Of a DNA stretch of 64,000 nucleotides, positions 20,157-28,743 are shown one piece after another. The translations under genes and the position numbers were made by a program. Below the pieces are notes generated by a model. It had not been told where the DNA came from, did no database searches, and worked only from the letters and a program-made list of their open reading frames with translations. This DNA comes from Rhodoferax sp. TS-BS-61-7. GTDB lineage: Bacteria; Pseudomonadota; Gammaproteobacteria; Burkholderiales; Burkholderiaceae_C. The stretch is taken from NCBI RefSeq assembly GCF_002943465.1, contig NZ_PTQY01000006.1, positions 62,001 to 126,000 of the forward strand, given 5' to 3'. Every line of letters begins with the position of its first letter. The stretch's first letter is position 1.

Positions 20157-21065
20157 TTACAGCAACGCGTCGCCTACGGAGCCGTTGTCGTCGGCGGCAG
20201 CAGCCGCCTCGGTCTGGGCCGCCGCGGCTTGGCGCAAGGCTGCTTTTTCACCGGCGGGGGCGAACTTGCTGTACTTGCCCAGGATGCTGACCATCTGGCC
20301 ATAGATGCGGGGGCTGCCGGCCAGAATTTCGTTCTGTTCCAAAAACTCGGCCTCACCCGTGAAGTTGCCCACCAAGCCACCGGCCTCGGTCACCAGCAGG
20401 GAGCCCGCTGCCACGTCCCAGGGCTGCAGGCCCAGCTCAAAGAAGCCTTCGGTGTAACCCGCGGCCACATAGGCCAGGTCCAGCGCGGCGGAGCCGGGGC
20501 GGCGCAGGCCGGCGGTGCGCTGCATCACGTCACCCATCATCTGCAGGTATTGGTTGAAGTTGTCACCGGGGCGGAACGGAAAACCGGTGGAAATCAGTGC
20601 TTCGTTAAGCTGGGTGCGCTTGGAGACGCGCAGGCGGCGGTCGTTGAGGTAGGCGCCACGGCCCTTGGTGGCCGTGAACAGGTCGTTGCGGCTGGGGTCG
20701 TACACCACGGCTTGCTCGATCTTGCCTTTGACGGCCAGCGCGATGCTCACGCAGTACACGGGCAGGCCGTGGATGAAGTTGGTGGTGCCGTCCAGCGGAT
20801 CGATGATCCAGACGAATTCGGAGTCTTTGGCGCCGTGTTCCTTGCCGGATTCTTCGGCCCAGATGCCGTGGCCGGGGTAGGCCGTCAGCAGGGTTTCAAT
20901 GATCGCTTGTTCTGCAGCATGGTCCACTTCGGTAACGAAGTCGTTGGCCTTTTTTTGCGAAACGCGTACGGATTCGATGTCCAGCGCCGCGCGGTTGATG
21001 ATATTTCCGGCAGTGCGGGCGGCCTTGATGGCCACATTGACCATGGGGTGCAGATTGAGCGTCAT
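20157..21065 (-). CDS. suhB: Inositol-1-monophosphatase family protein SuhB
   Basis: 302 residues. Mg-dependent phosphatase motifs are complete: the EESG segment ([10 protein letters not shown]), [15 protein letters not shown] and the C-terminal [15 protein letters not shown]. SuhB hydrolyses inositol monophosphate and, in E. coli, also joins the rRNA antitermination complex. The C-terminus has an Ala-rich extension (about residues 268-302, [17 protein letters not shown]) beyond the usual 267 residues, which is often seen in Burkholderiales homologues. It is divergent from trmJ, with 141 bases between starts, and convergent with the GGDEF-EAL gene; its stop codon is the base immediately after that gene ends. 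Confidence 0.92.
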   Translation of the reverse strand: MTLNLHPMVNVAIKAARTAGNIINRAALDIESVRVSQKKANDFVTEVDHAAEQAIIETLLTAYPGHGIWAEESGKEHGAKDSEFVWIIDPLDGTTNFIHGLPVYCVSIALAVKGKIEQAVVYDPSRNDLFTATKGRGAYLNDRRLRVSKRTQLNEALISTGFPFRPGDNFNQYLQMMGDVMQRTAGLRRPGSAALDLAYVAAGYTEGFFELGLQPWDVAAGSLLVTEAGGLVGNFTGEAEFLEQNEILAGSPRIYGQMVSILGKYSKFAPAGEKAALRQAAAAQTEAAAAADDNGSVGDALL

Positions 21066-21206
21066 AGATTGTTGGGGGAAGAACTGGGAGGACCGGCTGG
21101 CGATGCAGGCGGCGACAATAGGCGTATTTTAACGGCAGGGCCTTGGTTGCGCACCCTAGCGGGCGCATATCACCCGCAACCTGCCTCTTTTGCCCCCATT
21201 TTTCGC

Positions 21207-22037
21207 ATGCAAACCCGCTTCATCCTGATCAACACCAGCCACGCCGGCAATGTGGGCGCCGCCGCCCGCGCCATGAAAACCATGGGTTTTGACGACCTGG
21301 TGCTGGTAGCGCCACGCTGGGCCAATGTGCTGCGCCGCGAGGAAACCATCCAGCGCGCCAGCGGGGCGTTGGACGTGTTGGCCAAGTGCCGCATCGTGGA
21401 CACGCTGGACGAGGCGCTGGACGGCATCAGCCACCTGTGCGCCACCGCCATGACACCGCGCGACTTTGGACCACCCACCACCACACCTCGTGAACACTTT
21501 GCGGCGCTATCAAAAGGTGAGCTGCTTGCGCAGGATCCACTTGGGCTAGAGGGCGATTTGGCATCAAAATCCACCCAATCCGGCGTAGGCTTCCTGTTTG
21601 GCTCCGAGCGTTTTGGCATGCGGAATGAAGACGTGTACCGCTGCCATGTCTGCCTCTCCATTCCCAGCAACCCGCTGTTTGGTTCGCTCAACATCGGCGC
21701 GGCGCTACAGGTGATCGCCTACGAGTGGCGACTGGCCTTGGGTGGCTTCGGCGTGGACGTGGCCGCCGCACCGAGCGCGCTTGCCGACGCAGCGCAGGTC
21801 AGCGGCATGCTCACGCACCTGGAGCAGTCGCTGGTGGCGCTGGGTTTTCTGGACCCGGCTGCGCCCAAAAAACTCATGCCCCGCCTGAACGCGTTGTTCA
21901 ACCGCGCCCAGGTGACGCAGGAGGAGATTCACATCCTGCGCGGCATTGCCAAGGCCATCCTCCAGCAAAGCGGGCAAGCACCTGCCAAGGGTGCGGGTTT
22001 GGTGGCGATAGACGGCAAAGCAGACTTGAACGGGTAG
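21207..22037 (+). CDS. trmJ: tRNA (cytidine/uridine-2'-O-)-methyltransferase TrmJ
   Basis: 276 residues from ATG at 21207, where [23 protein letters not shown], the standard SPOUT N-terminus, begins; the frame is open far upstream antisense to suhB. The knotted SAM-binding site is built from [29 protein letters not shown] and the AYEWR segment. TrmJ 2'-O-methylates position 32 of several tRNAs. A dispersed repeat copy in frame encodes about [19 protein letters not shown] in the loop before the GFLFG motif, which lengthens it relative to the E. coli enzyme. It sits directly upstream of cysE (ten-base gap), so it is probably co-transcribed. Confidence 0.88.
   Translation: MQTRFILINTSHAGNVGAAARAMKTMGFDDLVLVAPRWANVLRREETIQRASGALDVLAKCRIVDTLDEALDGISHLCATAMTPRDFGPPTTTPREHFAALSKGELLAQDPLGLEGDLASKSTQSGVGFLFGSERFGMRNEDVYRCHVCLSIPSNPLFGSLNIGAALQVIAYEWRLALGGFGVDVAAAPSALADAAQVSGMLTHLEQSLVALGFLDPAAPKKLMPRLNALFNRAQVTQEEIHILRGIAKAILQQSGQAPAKGAGLVAIDGKADLNG
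21506..21560 (+). repeat. Dispersed repeat, copy 4, inside trmJ
   Basis: GCTATCAAAAGGTG, AGCTGCTTGCGCA (perfect core), variable bases, GGGCTAGAGGGCGATTT. It lies in the trmJ reading frame and adds a loop of about 18 residues before the SAM-binding knot without disrupting it. Confidence 0.75.
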
Positions 22038-22047
22038 ACTCTTTCGC

Positions 22048-22821
22048 ATGTTTTCCCGCATCCGCTCCGACATCCAGTGCATCCTCGACCGGGACCCGGC
22101 CGCCCGTACCACTTGGGAGGTCATCACCTGTTATCCGGGCCTGCATGCGGTGGTGGTGCACCGGGTGGCGCACTGGTGCTGGACGCACGGCCTCAAGTGG
22201 CTGGGGCGCTTTATCTCGCACCTGTCGCGTTTTTTTACCGGCATTGAAATCCACCCCGGCGCCAAGCTGGGCGAGCGCGTGTTCTTCGACCACGCCATGG
22301 GCACCGTGGTGGGCGAAACCGCCGAGATTGGCGACGGTTGCACGATCTACCAGGGCGTGACCCTGGGTGGCACCAGCCTGTACAAAGGCGCCAAACGCCA
22401 CCCCACGCTGGGCAAGGATGTGGTGGTGAGCGCCGGTGCCAAGGTGCTGGGCGGTTTTGAGGTGGGTGATGGCGCCAAGATCGGCAGCAATGCCGTGGTC
22501 GTCAAACCCGTGCCCGCAGGCGCCACGGCGGTGGGCATTCCTGCGCGCATTCTCCCCAGCAAAGCCGGGGTGAGTGCTGATGTGACCACGGCCGACCGCA
22601 AGTTCACCGCCTACGGCATCACCCAGGAAGACGACCCGGTGAGCCAGGCACTGCGTGGGCTGGTGGATAGCGCCTCCAGCCAGGACCACCAGATCGCGCT
22701 GCTGTGGAAGGCCATCGAGCAACTGTCCGCCCGCGGTACAGCGGGCGACTGTGTGCCCAGCGATGCCTCGCGCAAAGAGTGTTTTGAGGCGGAGAAACTC
22801 AACCAGCTCATCGGAAAGTAA
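22048..22821 (+). CDS. cysE: Serine O-acetyltransferase CysE
   Basis: 257 residues. It acetylates L-serine with acetyl-CoA, the first committed step of cysteine synthesis. The N-terminal helical part ([30 protein letters not shown]) is followed by the left-handed beta-helix of hexapeptide repeats. Active-site elements [18 protein letters not shown] and YQGVTLGG are followed by [19 protein letters not shown]. The C-terminal tail beyond residue about 180 is longer than in the minimal enzymes and charged. It follows trmJ by ten bases and ends in a strong bidirectional terminator. Confidence 0.93.
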   Translation: MFSRIRSDIQCILDRDPAARTTWEVITCYPGLHAVVVHRVAHWCWTHGLKWLGRFISHLSRFFTGIEIHPGAKLGERVFFDHAMGTVVGETAEIGDGCTIYQGVTLGGTSLYKGAKRHPTLGKDVVVSAGAKVLGGFEVGDGAKIGSNAVVVKPVPAGATAVGIPARILPSKAGVSADVTTADRKFTAYGITQEDDPVSQALRGLVDSASSQDHQIALLWKAIEQLSARGTAGDCVPSDASRKECFEAEKLNQLIGK

Positions 22822-22845
22822 AAAAGGCCCCGAGGGGCCTTTTTT
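22820..22845. terminator. Bidirectional intrinsic terminator between cysE and mogA
   Basis: A near-perfect palindrome AAAAAAGGCCCC/GGGGCCTTTTTT with a minimal loop lies just after the cysE stop and 15 bases beyond the mogA stop. It supplies a GC stem with a T run in both directions for these convergent genes. Confidence 0.92.
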
Positions 22846-22859
22846 ACGGCTGTGCGGTT

Positions 22860-23528
22860 TCAGCCGCGCGCGGGGCGCACCGCACTTTTGGGGCGGAAGC
22901 CCTTGCAGACCGCGTCCACGGTTTCCAGGTAGGGCCCGCCAATCAGGTCCACACAGTAGGGCACGGCGGCAAAGATGCCGGGCACGATCTGTTTGCCATC
23001 TGCGTCCTTCAGACCTTCCAGTGTTTCCGCAATCGCCTTGGGCTGGCCCGGCAGGTTGATGATCAGCGTCTGCTTGCGGATCACCGCCACCTGGCGCGAC
23101 AGGATGGCCGTGGGCACAAAGTGCAGGCTGATGGCGCGCATCTGTTCGCCAAAACCTGGCATTTCCTTGTCGGCCACCGCCAGCGTGGCTTCGGGCGTCA
23201 CATCGCGCAGGGCAGGGCCAGTGCCACCGGTGGTCAGCACCAGCGCGCAGCCTGCATCGGTCAGCGCGATCAGCGTGTCTTCAATGGTTGTTTGCTCGTC
23301 TGCGATCAGCCGGGCTTCGAACTGGATGGGGTTGTGCAGCGCACGCCCCAACCACTCTTGCAGGGCGGGCAGGCCCTTGTCTTCATAAACGCCGCTGGAG
23401 GCGCGGTCGCTGATGGAGACGATACCAATGCGCACCGGCTCAAATGATGCCCCCACGCTTGCCACTGCGTGTGCTGCGCTGCCCCCCGAGGGGGCCTTCG
23501 CGCCTTGGGACGGCCCGGCGGCACTCAT
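22860..23528 (-). CDS. mogA: Molybdopterin adenylyltransferase MogA
   Basis: 222 residues from ATG at 23528; a GTG at 23543 overlapping the darP stop (GTGA) is an alternative. MogA adenylylates molybdopterin before Mo insertion. Family motifs are present: VRIGIVSISDRASSGVYEDKG, the MoCF_biosynth LVLTTGGTGPALRDVTPEAT, and INLPGQPKAIAETLEGL. About 30 residues precede the conserved start; they are low complexity (GAKAPSGGSAAHAVASVG), are encoded by a GC-rich dispersed repeat and are probably dispensable. The true start could be further in. The product is needed for the nitrate reductase encoded in this window. Confidence 0.87.
   Translation of the reverse strand: MSAAGPSQGAKAPSGGSAAHAVASVGASFEPVRIGIVSISDRASSGVYEDKGLPALQEWLGRALHNPIQFEARLIADEQTTIEDTLIALTDAGCALVLTTGGTGPALRDVTPEATLAVADKEMPGFGEQMRAISLHFVPTAILSRQVAVIRKQTLIINLPGQPKAIAETLEGLKDADGKQIVPGIFAAVPYCVDLIGGPYLETVDAVCKGFRPKSAVRPARG
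23476..23520. repeat. GC-rich dispersed repeat (GCTGCCCCCCGAGGGGG type), copy in mogA
   Basis: GCTGCCCCCCGAGGGGGC followed by TTCGCGCCTTGG and CGGCCCGGCG. The same GCTGCCCCCCxAGGGGG core, inverted, occurs at 27419-27467. I recognise this as a motif frequent in Comamonadaceae genomes, from memory and not from a search. Here it encodes the non-conserved N-terminus of MogA. Confidence 0.5.
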
Positions 23529-23539
23529 CCCCGACCCAC

Positions 23540-24202
23540 TCACGCCTCGTCCCCGTCGTAGTCGGCCTCATCGTCGGCGTCGTCAGCGCTGGGGCCATCC
23601 TGGTGGGCCTGCAGGGCCTCGCGCACCAGCTGAAAAATATCGCGGTAGGCGCGGCCATGGCGCAGGGCTTCGCCGGGTTTCTCGGGCTTGGCGTCCTTAC
23701 GGGCCTGGCGCACCAGGGCACGCAGGTTCTGGCTGTCGGTGGCGGGGCTCAGGGTGATCCACTGGCCTACGGCATCGTCATCGGCAATCAGGCGGTCGCG
23801 CCATTGTTCGGCCTGGTGCAGCACCAGGGTCTCTTTGGCCGAAGGCATGTGCTGTTCTTCCAGCGCGGCACGGATTTCGTCCCATTTGGACGGCTCCAGT
23901 TTGCGCATCAGCTTGCCGATGAACTGCATCTGGCGGCGTTTGCCTTCGAAGTTGGTGATGCGTTTGGCTTCCGCCACGCCGTCCACCAGTTTGTCGGGCA
24001 GGTCCAACTTGGTCATGAGTTCGGTGCGCAACGTCAACAGGTCTTCGCCCAGCTTTTGCAGCTCGGTGCTTTCCTTTTTGAGGTCGGTGCGGGTCGGCTC
24101 ATCCGTGCCCTTGAGTTCGCGCTTGTACTCCAAGTCCAGTGCGCTGCCTTCGGCGACGAACTGGCCCTTGACGTAATAGCCTTTTTTTAGTTTGCGTGAC
24201 AT
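23540..24202 (-). CDS. darP: Dual-action ribosomal maturation protein DarP (YjgA, DUF615)
   Basis: 220 residues from ATG at 24202 (TTG two codons earlier is less likely). The mostly helical, charged protein has the family core ITNFEGKRRQMQFIGKLMRKL and HQAEQWRDRLI, plus a very acidic tail (DDADDEADYDGDEA). DarP promotes late maturation of the 50S subunit, around the peptidyl transferase centre of 23S rRNA. It is divergent from pmbA (23-base gap) and followed by mogA with a four-base overlap or short gap. The darP/pmbA divergent pair is a common proteobacterial arrangement. Confidence 0.88.
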   Translation of the reverse strand: MSRKLKKGYYVKGQFVAEGSALDLEYKRELKGTDEPTRTDLKKESTELQKLGEDLLTLRTELMTKLDLPDKLVDGVAEAKRITNFEGKRRQMQFIGKLMRKLEPSKWDEIRAALEEQHMPSAKETLVLHQAEQWRDRLIADDDAVGQWITLSPATDSQNLRALVRQARKDAKPEKPGEALRHGRAYRDIFQLVREALQAHQDGPSADDADDEADYDGDEA

Positions 24203-24225
24203 AGCCAAGTATCATAGCCGTCGCC

Positions 24226-25647
24226 ATGAAGAAACCCACCTCCGCCTCTGGGCGCACCTCCCCATCTCCTTCTTTGAAGGCCAAACCGGCCGATAGCGGC
24301 TTTGCCTACACCCGTGACTTTTTCGAGTCGCGCGTGGACGCCGCACTGGCCCAGGCCAAAAAACTGGGTGCGACGGACGCGGGCGCCGAAGTGTCGGAAG
24401 GCTGTGGGCTGAGCGTGTCCGTGCGCAATGGCGAGCTGGAAAACGTGGAGCGCAACCGCGACAAATCGCTGGGCGTGACCGTGTATGTGGGCAACCGCCG
24501 CGGCAATGCCAGCACCTCCGACTTTTCGGACGCGGCGATTGAGCAAACCGTGCGCGCGGCCTACGACATCGCGCGTTTTACCGCAGAAGACCCGTTTGCC
24601 AGCCTGCCCGACGCCGATGACATCGTGCCCGTTGCCGAGCGTGGCCGTAACCTCGATTTGTTCTTCCCCTGGGCCGTGACCAGCGAAGAAGCTGCCGAAC
24701 TGGCCCTGGAATGTGAAGCCGCTGCCCTGGGCGTGAGCAAGCGCATCACCAATAGCGAAGGTGCGGCCGTATCGGCCCAGCAATCGCATTTTTTCAGCGC
24801 CCACACGCGTGGTTTTCGCGGTGGCTACGCCTCGTCGCGCCACTCGTTGTCGGTGTCGCCGATTGCGGGCAAAGGCCGTGACATGCAGCGCGACGCCTGG
24901 TACAGCTCCATGCGTTCTGCCGACGAACTGGCTTCGCCCCAGGCCGTAGGCCGCTATGCCGCTGAGCGTGCGCTGAGCCGCCTCAAGGCCCGCAAAATTG
25001 CCACGGTGGAATGTCCCGTGTTGTTCGAATCGCCGCTGGCGGCCGGGCTGGTGGGGGCGTTTGTGCAGGCCGTGAGCGGCGGTGCGCTGTACCGCAAGAG
25101 CACGTTTTTACTCGATTCACTGGGCAAACAGGTGCTGCCCAAACACATCGATATCCAGGAAGACCCGTTTGTGCTGCGCGGCAAGGGCAGCTCGCCGTTC
25201 GATGACGAAGGCGTGCGGGTGAAAGCCCGTAAGGTGGTGGATGCCGGCCGCGTGCAAGGTTACTTTTTGAGCAGTTATTCGGCCCGCAAACTGGGCATGC
25301 GCACCACCGGCAATTCGGGCGGTTCGCACAACCTGACCTTCACCTCGCGCCTGACCAAGGCCGGAGACGACCTGGACGCCATGCTGCAGAAGCTGGGTAC
25401 CGGCCTGCTGGTGACCGAGCTCATGGGCCAGGGCGTGAACTATGTGACGGGTGACTATTCGCGCGGCGCCAGTGGCTTCTGGGTCGAGAAGGGCCGCATC
25501 GCTTTTCCGGTGCACGAAATCACCATCGCCGGCAATATGAAGGACATGCTCAAGGGCATCGAGGCGGTGGGCGCCGATACGTACAACTACGGTGCCAAAA
25601 CCGTGGGTTCCGTGCTGATCAACCGCATGAAAGTGGCGGGAAGCTGA
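24226..25647 (+). CDS. pmbA: Metalloprotease PmbA (TldE)
   Basis: 473 residues. It is the partner of TldD in a heterodimeric protease that trims peptide precursors such as microcin B17 and degrades unfolded peptides. The family pattern is clear: GLSVSVRNGELENVERNRDKSLGVTVYVG near the N-terminus and a C-terminal half with GTGLLVTELMGQGVNYVTGDYSRGASGFWVE and AGNMKDML. PmbA lacks the metal site of TldD, as expected here. The first 25 residues (TSASGRTSPSPSLKAKP) are a low-complexity extension. TldD is not in the window. Confidence 0.93.
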   Translation: MKKPTSASGRTSPSPSLKAKPADSGFAYTRDFFESRVDAALAQAKKLGATDAGAEVSEGCGLSVSVRNGELENVERNRDKSLGVTVYVGNRRGNASTSDFSDAAIEQTVRAAYDIARFTAEDPFASLPDADDIVPVAERGRNLDLFFPWAVTSEEAAELALECEAAALGVSKRITNSEGAAVSAQQSHFFSAHTRGFRGGYASSRHSLSVSPIAGKGRDMQRDAWYSSMRSADELASPQAVGRYAAERALSRLKARKIATVECPVLFESPLAAGLVGAFVQAVSGGALYRKSTFLLDSLGKQVLPKHIDIQEDPFVLRGKGSSPFDDEGVRVKARKVVDAGRVQGYFLSSYSARKLGMRTTGNSGGSHNLTFTSRLTKAGDDLDAMLQKLGTGLLVTELMGQGVNYVTGDYSRGASGFWVEKGRIAFPVHEITIAGNMKDMLKGIEAVGADTYNYGAKTVGSVLINRMKVAGS

Positions 25648-25657
25648 AGGAGCTTGT

Positions 25658-26455
25658 ATGCGTACTTTTGTAAGCCTGATGTGCCTTGTCGTGTTGGCCG
25701 TCAGCGCCCGTTCGCAAACACCTGCGCCAGCCGCTCCCGCACGTGTGCTTCATCCTTGGCAGGCACCGATGCCTGCTGGTACGGCAGAGGCCTATTTCAC
25801 CAACCTGAAGTCGGGCGACCGCATTGAAACGCCTTTTTTGCTGAAATTCGGTTTGTCGGGCGGCTGGGGCCTGGCGCCGATTGCCAAACCCCTGGGCGGC
25901 AAAAGCGGCCACCACCACCTGCTGGTGAACCGGGATTTGCCGCTGGATTTCAAGGCAGCCTTGCCCTTCAACGAACAGTACATCCACTTTGGCAAAGGCC
26001 AGATGGAGGCTGTGCTGACACTGGCACCCGGCACCTACACGCTGCGTATGTTGCTGGCGGACGATAAACACCTGCCGCACTTTGTTTACAGCAAGCCGCT
26101 CAAGGTTACGGTGACGAAGAAAAATGCGACGGATCCCAAGGCACTTGTTACCCAAGGTATTGCCATCCAAGTATCGGGCGCCGAAGTGAAAACGCCTTTT
26201 CGCGTCCAGTTCCATGCCTCGGGCCTGAATGTGGCCCATGCAGTGCAGCAGGAAAAAGACACGGGCCACTTCAAGCTCACGGTCGTCAGCAAGGCCGGTG
26301 CCGTGGCGGAAATGGATTTTGTGGAAGGCCAGACCGAGGCCTGGTTGGCCCCACCCGTGGGGGACTACACCCTCAAGCTGGAGTTTCTGGACAACCTGAA
26401 CCCCAAACAGGTACTGGCCAGCGCCGCGCCCACGGCGGTGCGGGTCCAGCCCTAG
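25658..26455 (+). CDS. Exported protein with two DUF4399 domains
   Basis: 265 residues with a Sec signal peptide (cleavage near SARSQ, residue 20). Two copies of the roughly 100-residue DUF4399 beta-sandwich follow. The first (about 47-150) is canonical: FLLKFGLSGGWGLAPI, then GHHHLLVNRDLP and GTYTLRMLLADDKHLPH. The second (about 165-262) is diverged: TPFRVQFHASGLNVA, GHFKLTVVSK and GDYTLKLEFLD, and it has lost the triple His. DUF4399 function is unknown; His-rich turns suggest metal binding. AAGGAG precedes the ATG. The gene follows pmbA by ten bases, so it may be co-transcribed. Confidence 0.75.
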   Translation: MRTFVSLMCLVVLAVSARSQTPAPAAPARVLHPWQAPMPAGTAEAYFTNLKSGDRIETPFLLKFGLSGGWGLAPIAKPLGGKSGHHHLLVNRDLPLDFKAALPFNEQYIHFGKGQMEAVLTLAPGTYTLRMLLADDKHLPHFVYSKPLKVTVTKKNATDPKALVTQGIAIQVSGAEVKTPFRVQFHASGLNVAHAVQQEKDTGHFKLTVVSKAGAVAEMDFVEGQTEAWLAPPVGDYTLKLEFLDNLNPKQVLASAAPTAVRVQP

Positions 26456-26464
26456 TCGGGCAAA

Positions 26465-26911
26465 TTAGCCAGCCAGCGCGGTCTTGACCGCGGCCGACAC
26501 GGTGCCCATTTCGGCCTTGCCGGCCAGGCGGGTTTTCACCACGCCCATGACCTTGCCCATGTCGCCGGGTCCGGTAGCGCCCAGCTCGGCCACGATGGCT
26601 TTCACTTCAGCCAGCACTTCGTCGGCCGACATGCGTTGGGGCAGGTAGGCCTGCAGCACTTTCATTTCGGACGCTTCTTTGTCGGCCAGCTCTTGGCGCT
26701 CGGCCTTGACAAAGGCTTCGATGCTGTCCTTGCGCTGCTTGATCAGCTTGTCCACGATGGCGACCACCATCGCATCGTCCAGCTCCACACGTTCGTCCAC
26801 TTCTTTTTGCTTGCAGGCGGCCAGCAGCAGGCGGATGGTGCCCAGGCGCTCGCTGTCCTTGGCGCGCATGGCGGTCTTCATGTCTTCGGTGATCTGGTCT
26901 TTGAGTGACAT
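26465..26911 (-). CDS. yqeY: GatB/YqeY domain protein
   Basis: 148 residues, the full length of YqeY. The start MSLKDQITEDMKTAMRAKDSERLGTIRLLLAACKQKE, the helical middle and the tail domain (MGKVMGVVKTRLAGKAEMGTVSAAVKTAL) match the family, which resembles the tRNA-binding tail of the GatB amidotransferase subunit. The precise role is unsettled. It follows rpsU on the same strand, the common rpsU-yqeY order of Proteobacteria. AGGAAG precedes the ATG. A terminator between rpsU and yqeY implies partial read-through or a separate promoter. Confidence 0.92.
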   Translation of the reverse strand: MSLKDQITEDMKTAMRAKDSERLGTIRLLLAACKQKEVDERVELDDAMVVAIVDKLIKQRKDSIEAFVKAERQELADKEASEMKVLQAYLPQRMSADEVLAEVKAIVAELGATGPGDMGKVMGVVKTRLAGKAEMGTVSAAVKTALAG

Positions 26912-26954
26912 AACGGTGCTTCCTGAGAGAGGATGAAAGTGAGGCTACAGAATG

Positions 26955-26991
26955 AAAAAAGCCCGCCGGAGCGTCCCCAGGCGAGCTTTTT
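26955..26991 (-). terminator. Intrinsic terminator after rpsU
   Basis: On the minus strand an AAAAAGCTCGCC arm and a GGCGGGCTTTTTT arm enclose a nine- to twelve-base loop, followed by a T run, about 38 bases after the rpsU stop and 44 before the yqeY start. One mismatch lies in a 12-base stem. Confidence 0.8.
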
Positions 26992-27029
26992 GTGGCCAGA
27001 AGCTGCGTACAGCTTCATGGGCCAGAAAC

Positions 27030-27242
27030 TTAGAACAGTTTCTTGGGGAGCTGCATGCTGCGAATGCGCTTGTAGTTGCGCTTGACGGCGGCAGCCTTCT
27101 TGCGCTTGCGCTCTGCAGTGGGCTTCTCGTAGAACTCGCGGGCGCGCAAGTCGGTCAGCAAACCCAATTTTTCAATAGTGCGCTTGAAGCGACGCAGGGC
27201 GACGTCAAAGGGCTCGTTTTCTTTTACACGGATCGTTGTCAT
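27030..27242 (-). CDS. rpsU: 30S ribosomal protein bS21
   Basis: 70 residues, the standard length. The sequence reads [26 protein letters not shown], then the basic helix [26 protein letters not shown]. bS21 sits at the 30S platform near the anti-Shine-Dalgarno region and affects initiation. A promoter with good -35 and -10 boxes lies about 130 bases upstream. The leader contains an eight-base-pair hairpin and the gene ends in an intrinsic terminator. Confidence 0.97.
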   Translation of the reverse strand: MTTIRVKENEPFDVALRRFKRTIEKLGLLTDLRAREFYEKPTAERKRKKAAAVKRNYKRIRSMQLPKKLF

Positions 27243-27319
27243 TACGTAATGAATTCCAAAATGTGCTGTCGCCAGTCATGGGGGGAGATCGAGACCCACA
27301 TGCCACGTTCAGCGGTATT

Positions 27320-27352
27320 TCCCCATCTATAACTAGTATTGGCCGATGGGGA
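27320..27352 (-). promoter_or_regulatory. Hairpin in the rpsU leader
   Basis: TCCCCATC and GATGGGGA form a perfect eight-base-pair stem with a 17-base loop, inside the roughly 124-base untranslated leader that follows the predicted rpsU promoter. No T run follows, so it is not a simple terminator. It may be a target for autogenous or translational control. Confidence 0.5.
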
Positions 27353-27372
27353 GACTGCCAGAATAGCCCGCG

Positions 27373-27400
27373 ATTATAACGCGTTAATGCGCGCTGCCAA
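27373..27400 (-). promoter_or_regulatory. rpsU: Predicted sigma-70 promoter of rpsU
   Basis: On the minus strand TTGGCA (27400-27395), a 16-base spacer and TATAAT (27378-27373). Transcription would start near 27366, giving a 124-base leader before the rpsU ATG. Confidence 0.65.
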
Positions 27401-27418
27401 GCCCTGCCTGGGGCCGAA

Positions 27419-27467
27419 TTGACCCCCTTGGGGGGCAGCGACCCGCGCAGCGGTGGAGCGTGGGGGC
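27419..27467. repeat. GC-rich dispersed repeat, intergenic copy
   Basis: GACCCCCTTGGGGGGCAGC followed by GACCCGCGCAGCGGTGGAGC and GTGGGGGCC. The core is the inverse of GCTGCCCCCCGAGGGGG at 23476. It lies between the rpsU promoter and the stop of the YhiN-type flavoprotein gene. CCCCCTTGGGGGG is itself a short palindrome. Confidence 0.55.
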
Positions 27468-27468
27468 C

Positions 27469-28707
27469 TTATTGCCGCCGCTCGGCAAGTGCTTTTGCGC
27501 AAGCAAATGCACTTGCCCAGGCCCACTGGAAGTTGTAACCGCCCAGCCAGCCCGTCACATCGACCACTTCGCCAATGAAAAACAGGCCCGGTTGGCGGCT
27601 TTCCAGGGTCTGGCTGGACAGCACCTTGGTGTCCACGCCGCCGGCCGTTACCTCGGCCTTGCGGTAGCCCTCGGTGCCGGTGGGCGTGAGTTCCCAGCGG
27701 CTCAGGTGTTCTGCCAGGGCGTTCAGAGCCTTGTCGCTGGCCTCGTTCACCGGGCGCTGCCAGTCGTGGCCCCAGGTTTTGCCTTGCTCTACCCAGGTGT
27801 CCGCCAGGCGGCTGGGCACCAGGCCGGCCAGCTCGTTGGCAATGCGCTTGCGCGAGTTGGCTTTGGCCTCAGTCAGGTGCCGGGCCAGGTCGGTGGTGGG
27901 GGCCAGGTTCAGGCGAATCGTCGTACCTTCGGCCCAGTAGCTCGAGATTTGCAGCACACCCGGGCCACTGAGGCCGCGGTGGGTGAACAGCAGGTCCTCG
28001 CGAAAGGCCATGCTGGCCTTTTTGGCCCCGGTGGCAATGTCCACCGGCAGCGACAGGCCCGAGAGCTGGGAAAACGGGGCCCAGGCGCCTTCGTCAAAGG
28101 TCAGCGGCACCAGCGCGGGGCGCGGGGTGACCACAGGCAGGTCGAACTGCTTGGCCACGCGGTAACCAAAATCCGTCGCGCCAATCTTGGGGATGGACAA
28201 ACCACCGGTGGCGATGACCACCGCCCCGCAGTGGATGGCACCGCGGTCGCTCTCAATTTCATAGCTGCTGGTGCATACGCCATATGGGTTAGAGGCTAAA
28301 AACCTTATATTTTTAACACTGCAGGGCTGCCAGCGCTCCACGCCGCCGGCGGTGCATTCGGCCAGCAGCATGGCAATCAAGTCTTCGGCCGAACGGTCGC
28401 AAAACAGCTGGCCTTTGTGCTTCTCGTGGAAGGCGATGTTGTGCTTTTTCACCAGGCTGATGAAGTCGGCCGGGGTGTAGCGCGAAAGGGCGGACTTGGC
28501 AAAGCGCGGGTTCTCGCTCAGGAAGTTGGCCGCGGTGACGTCTACATTGGTGAAGTTGCTGCGCCCGCCACCCGAGATGCGAATTTTTTCGGCCACCTTC
28601 TCGCTGTGGTCCAGCACCAGCACCTTGAGGCCCAACTGGCCCGCCACGCCGGCGCAAAACAAACCGGCAGCCCCGGCACCCACGATCACGACGTCAAAAC
28701 TGTGCAT
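27469..28707 (-). CDS. NAD(P)/FAD-dependent oxidoreductase, HI0933/YhiN family
   Basis: 412 residues from ATG at 28707, where the dinucleotide-binding strand begins (FDVVIVGAGAAGLFCAG). The family signature EKIRISGGGRSNFTN follows, then VIATGGLSIPKIGATDFGY and, near the C-terminus, TAGGVDTKVLSSQTLES and GLFFIGEVVDVTGWLGGYNFQWAWASG-like sequence (here ASAFACAKAL). These are soluble flavoproteins of unknown biochemical role. A dispersed repeat copy lies in frame near residue 135-153 (FLASNPYGVCTSSYEIE). The gene stands alone between rpsU and the nitrate operon. Confidence 0.85.
   Translation of the reverse strand: MHSFDVVIVGAGAAGLFCAGVAGQLGLKVLVLDHSEKVAEKIRISGGGRSNFTNVDVTAANFLSENPRFAKSALSRYTPADFISLVKKHNIAFHEKHKGQLFCDRSAEDLIAMLLAECTAGGVERWQPCSVKNIRFLASNPYGVCTSSYEIESDRGAIHCGAVVIATGGLSIPKIGATDFGYRVAKQFDLPVVTPRPALVPLTFDEGAWAPFSQLSGLSLPVDIATGAKKASMAFREDLLFTHRGLSGPGVLQISSYWAEGTTIRLNLAPTTDLARHLTEAKANSRKRIANELAGLVPSRLADTWVEQGKTWGHDWQRPVNEASDKALNALAEHLSRWELTPTGTEGYRKAEVTAGGVDTKVLSSQTLESRQPGLFFIGEVVDVTGWLGGYNFQWAWASAFACAKALAERRQ
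28249..28304 (+). repeat. Dispersed repeat, copy 5, inside the YhiN-type gene
   Basis: Read on the plus strand (antisense to the gene): GCTCTCAATTTCAT, AGCTGCTGGTGCA, variable bases, GGGTTAGAGGCTAAAAACC. The core is degenerate by two or three bases. The gene frame is kept. Confidence 0.5.
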
Positions 28708-28743
28708 GGCGGCAGTGTAGAGGACGTGACTTGCGCACACCAC

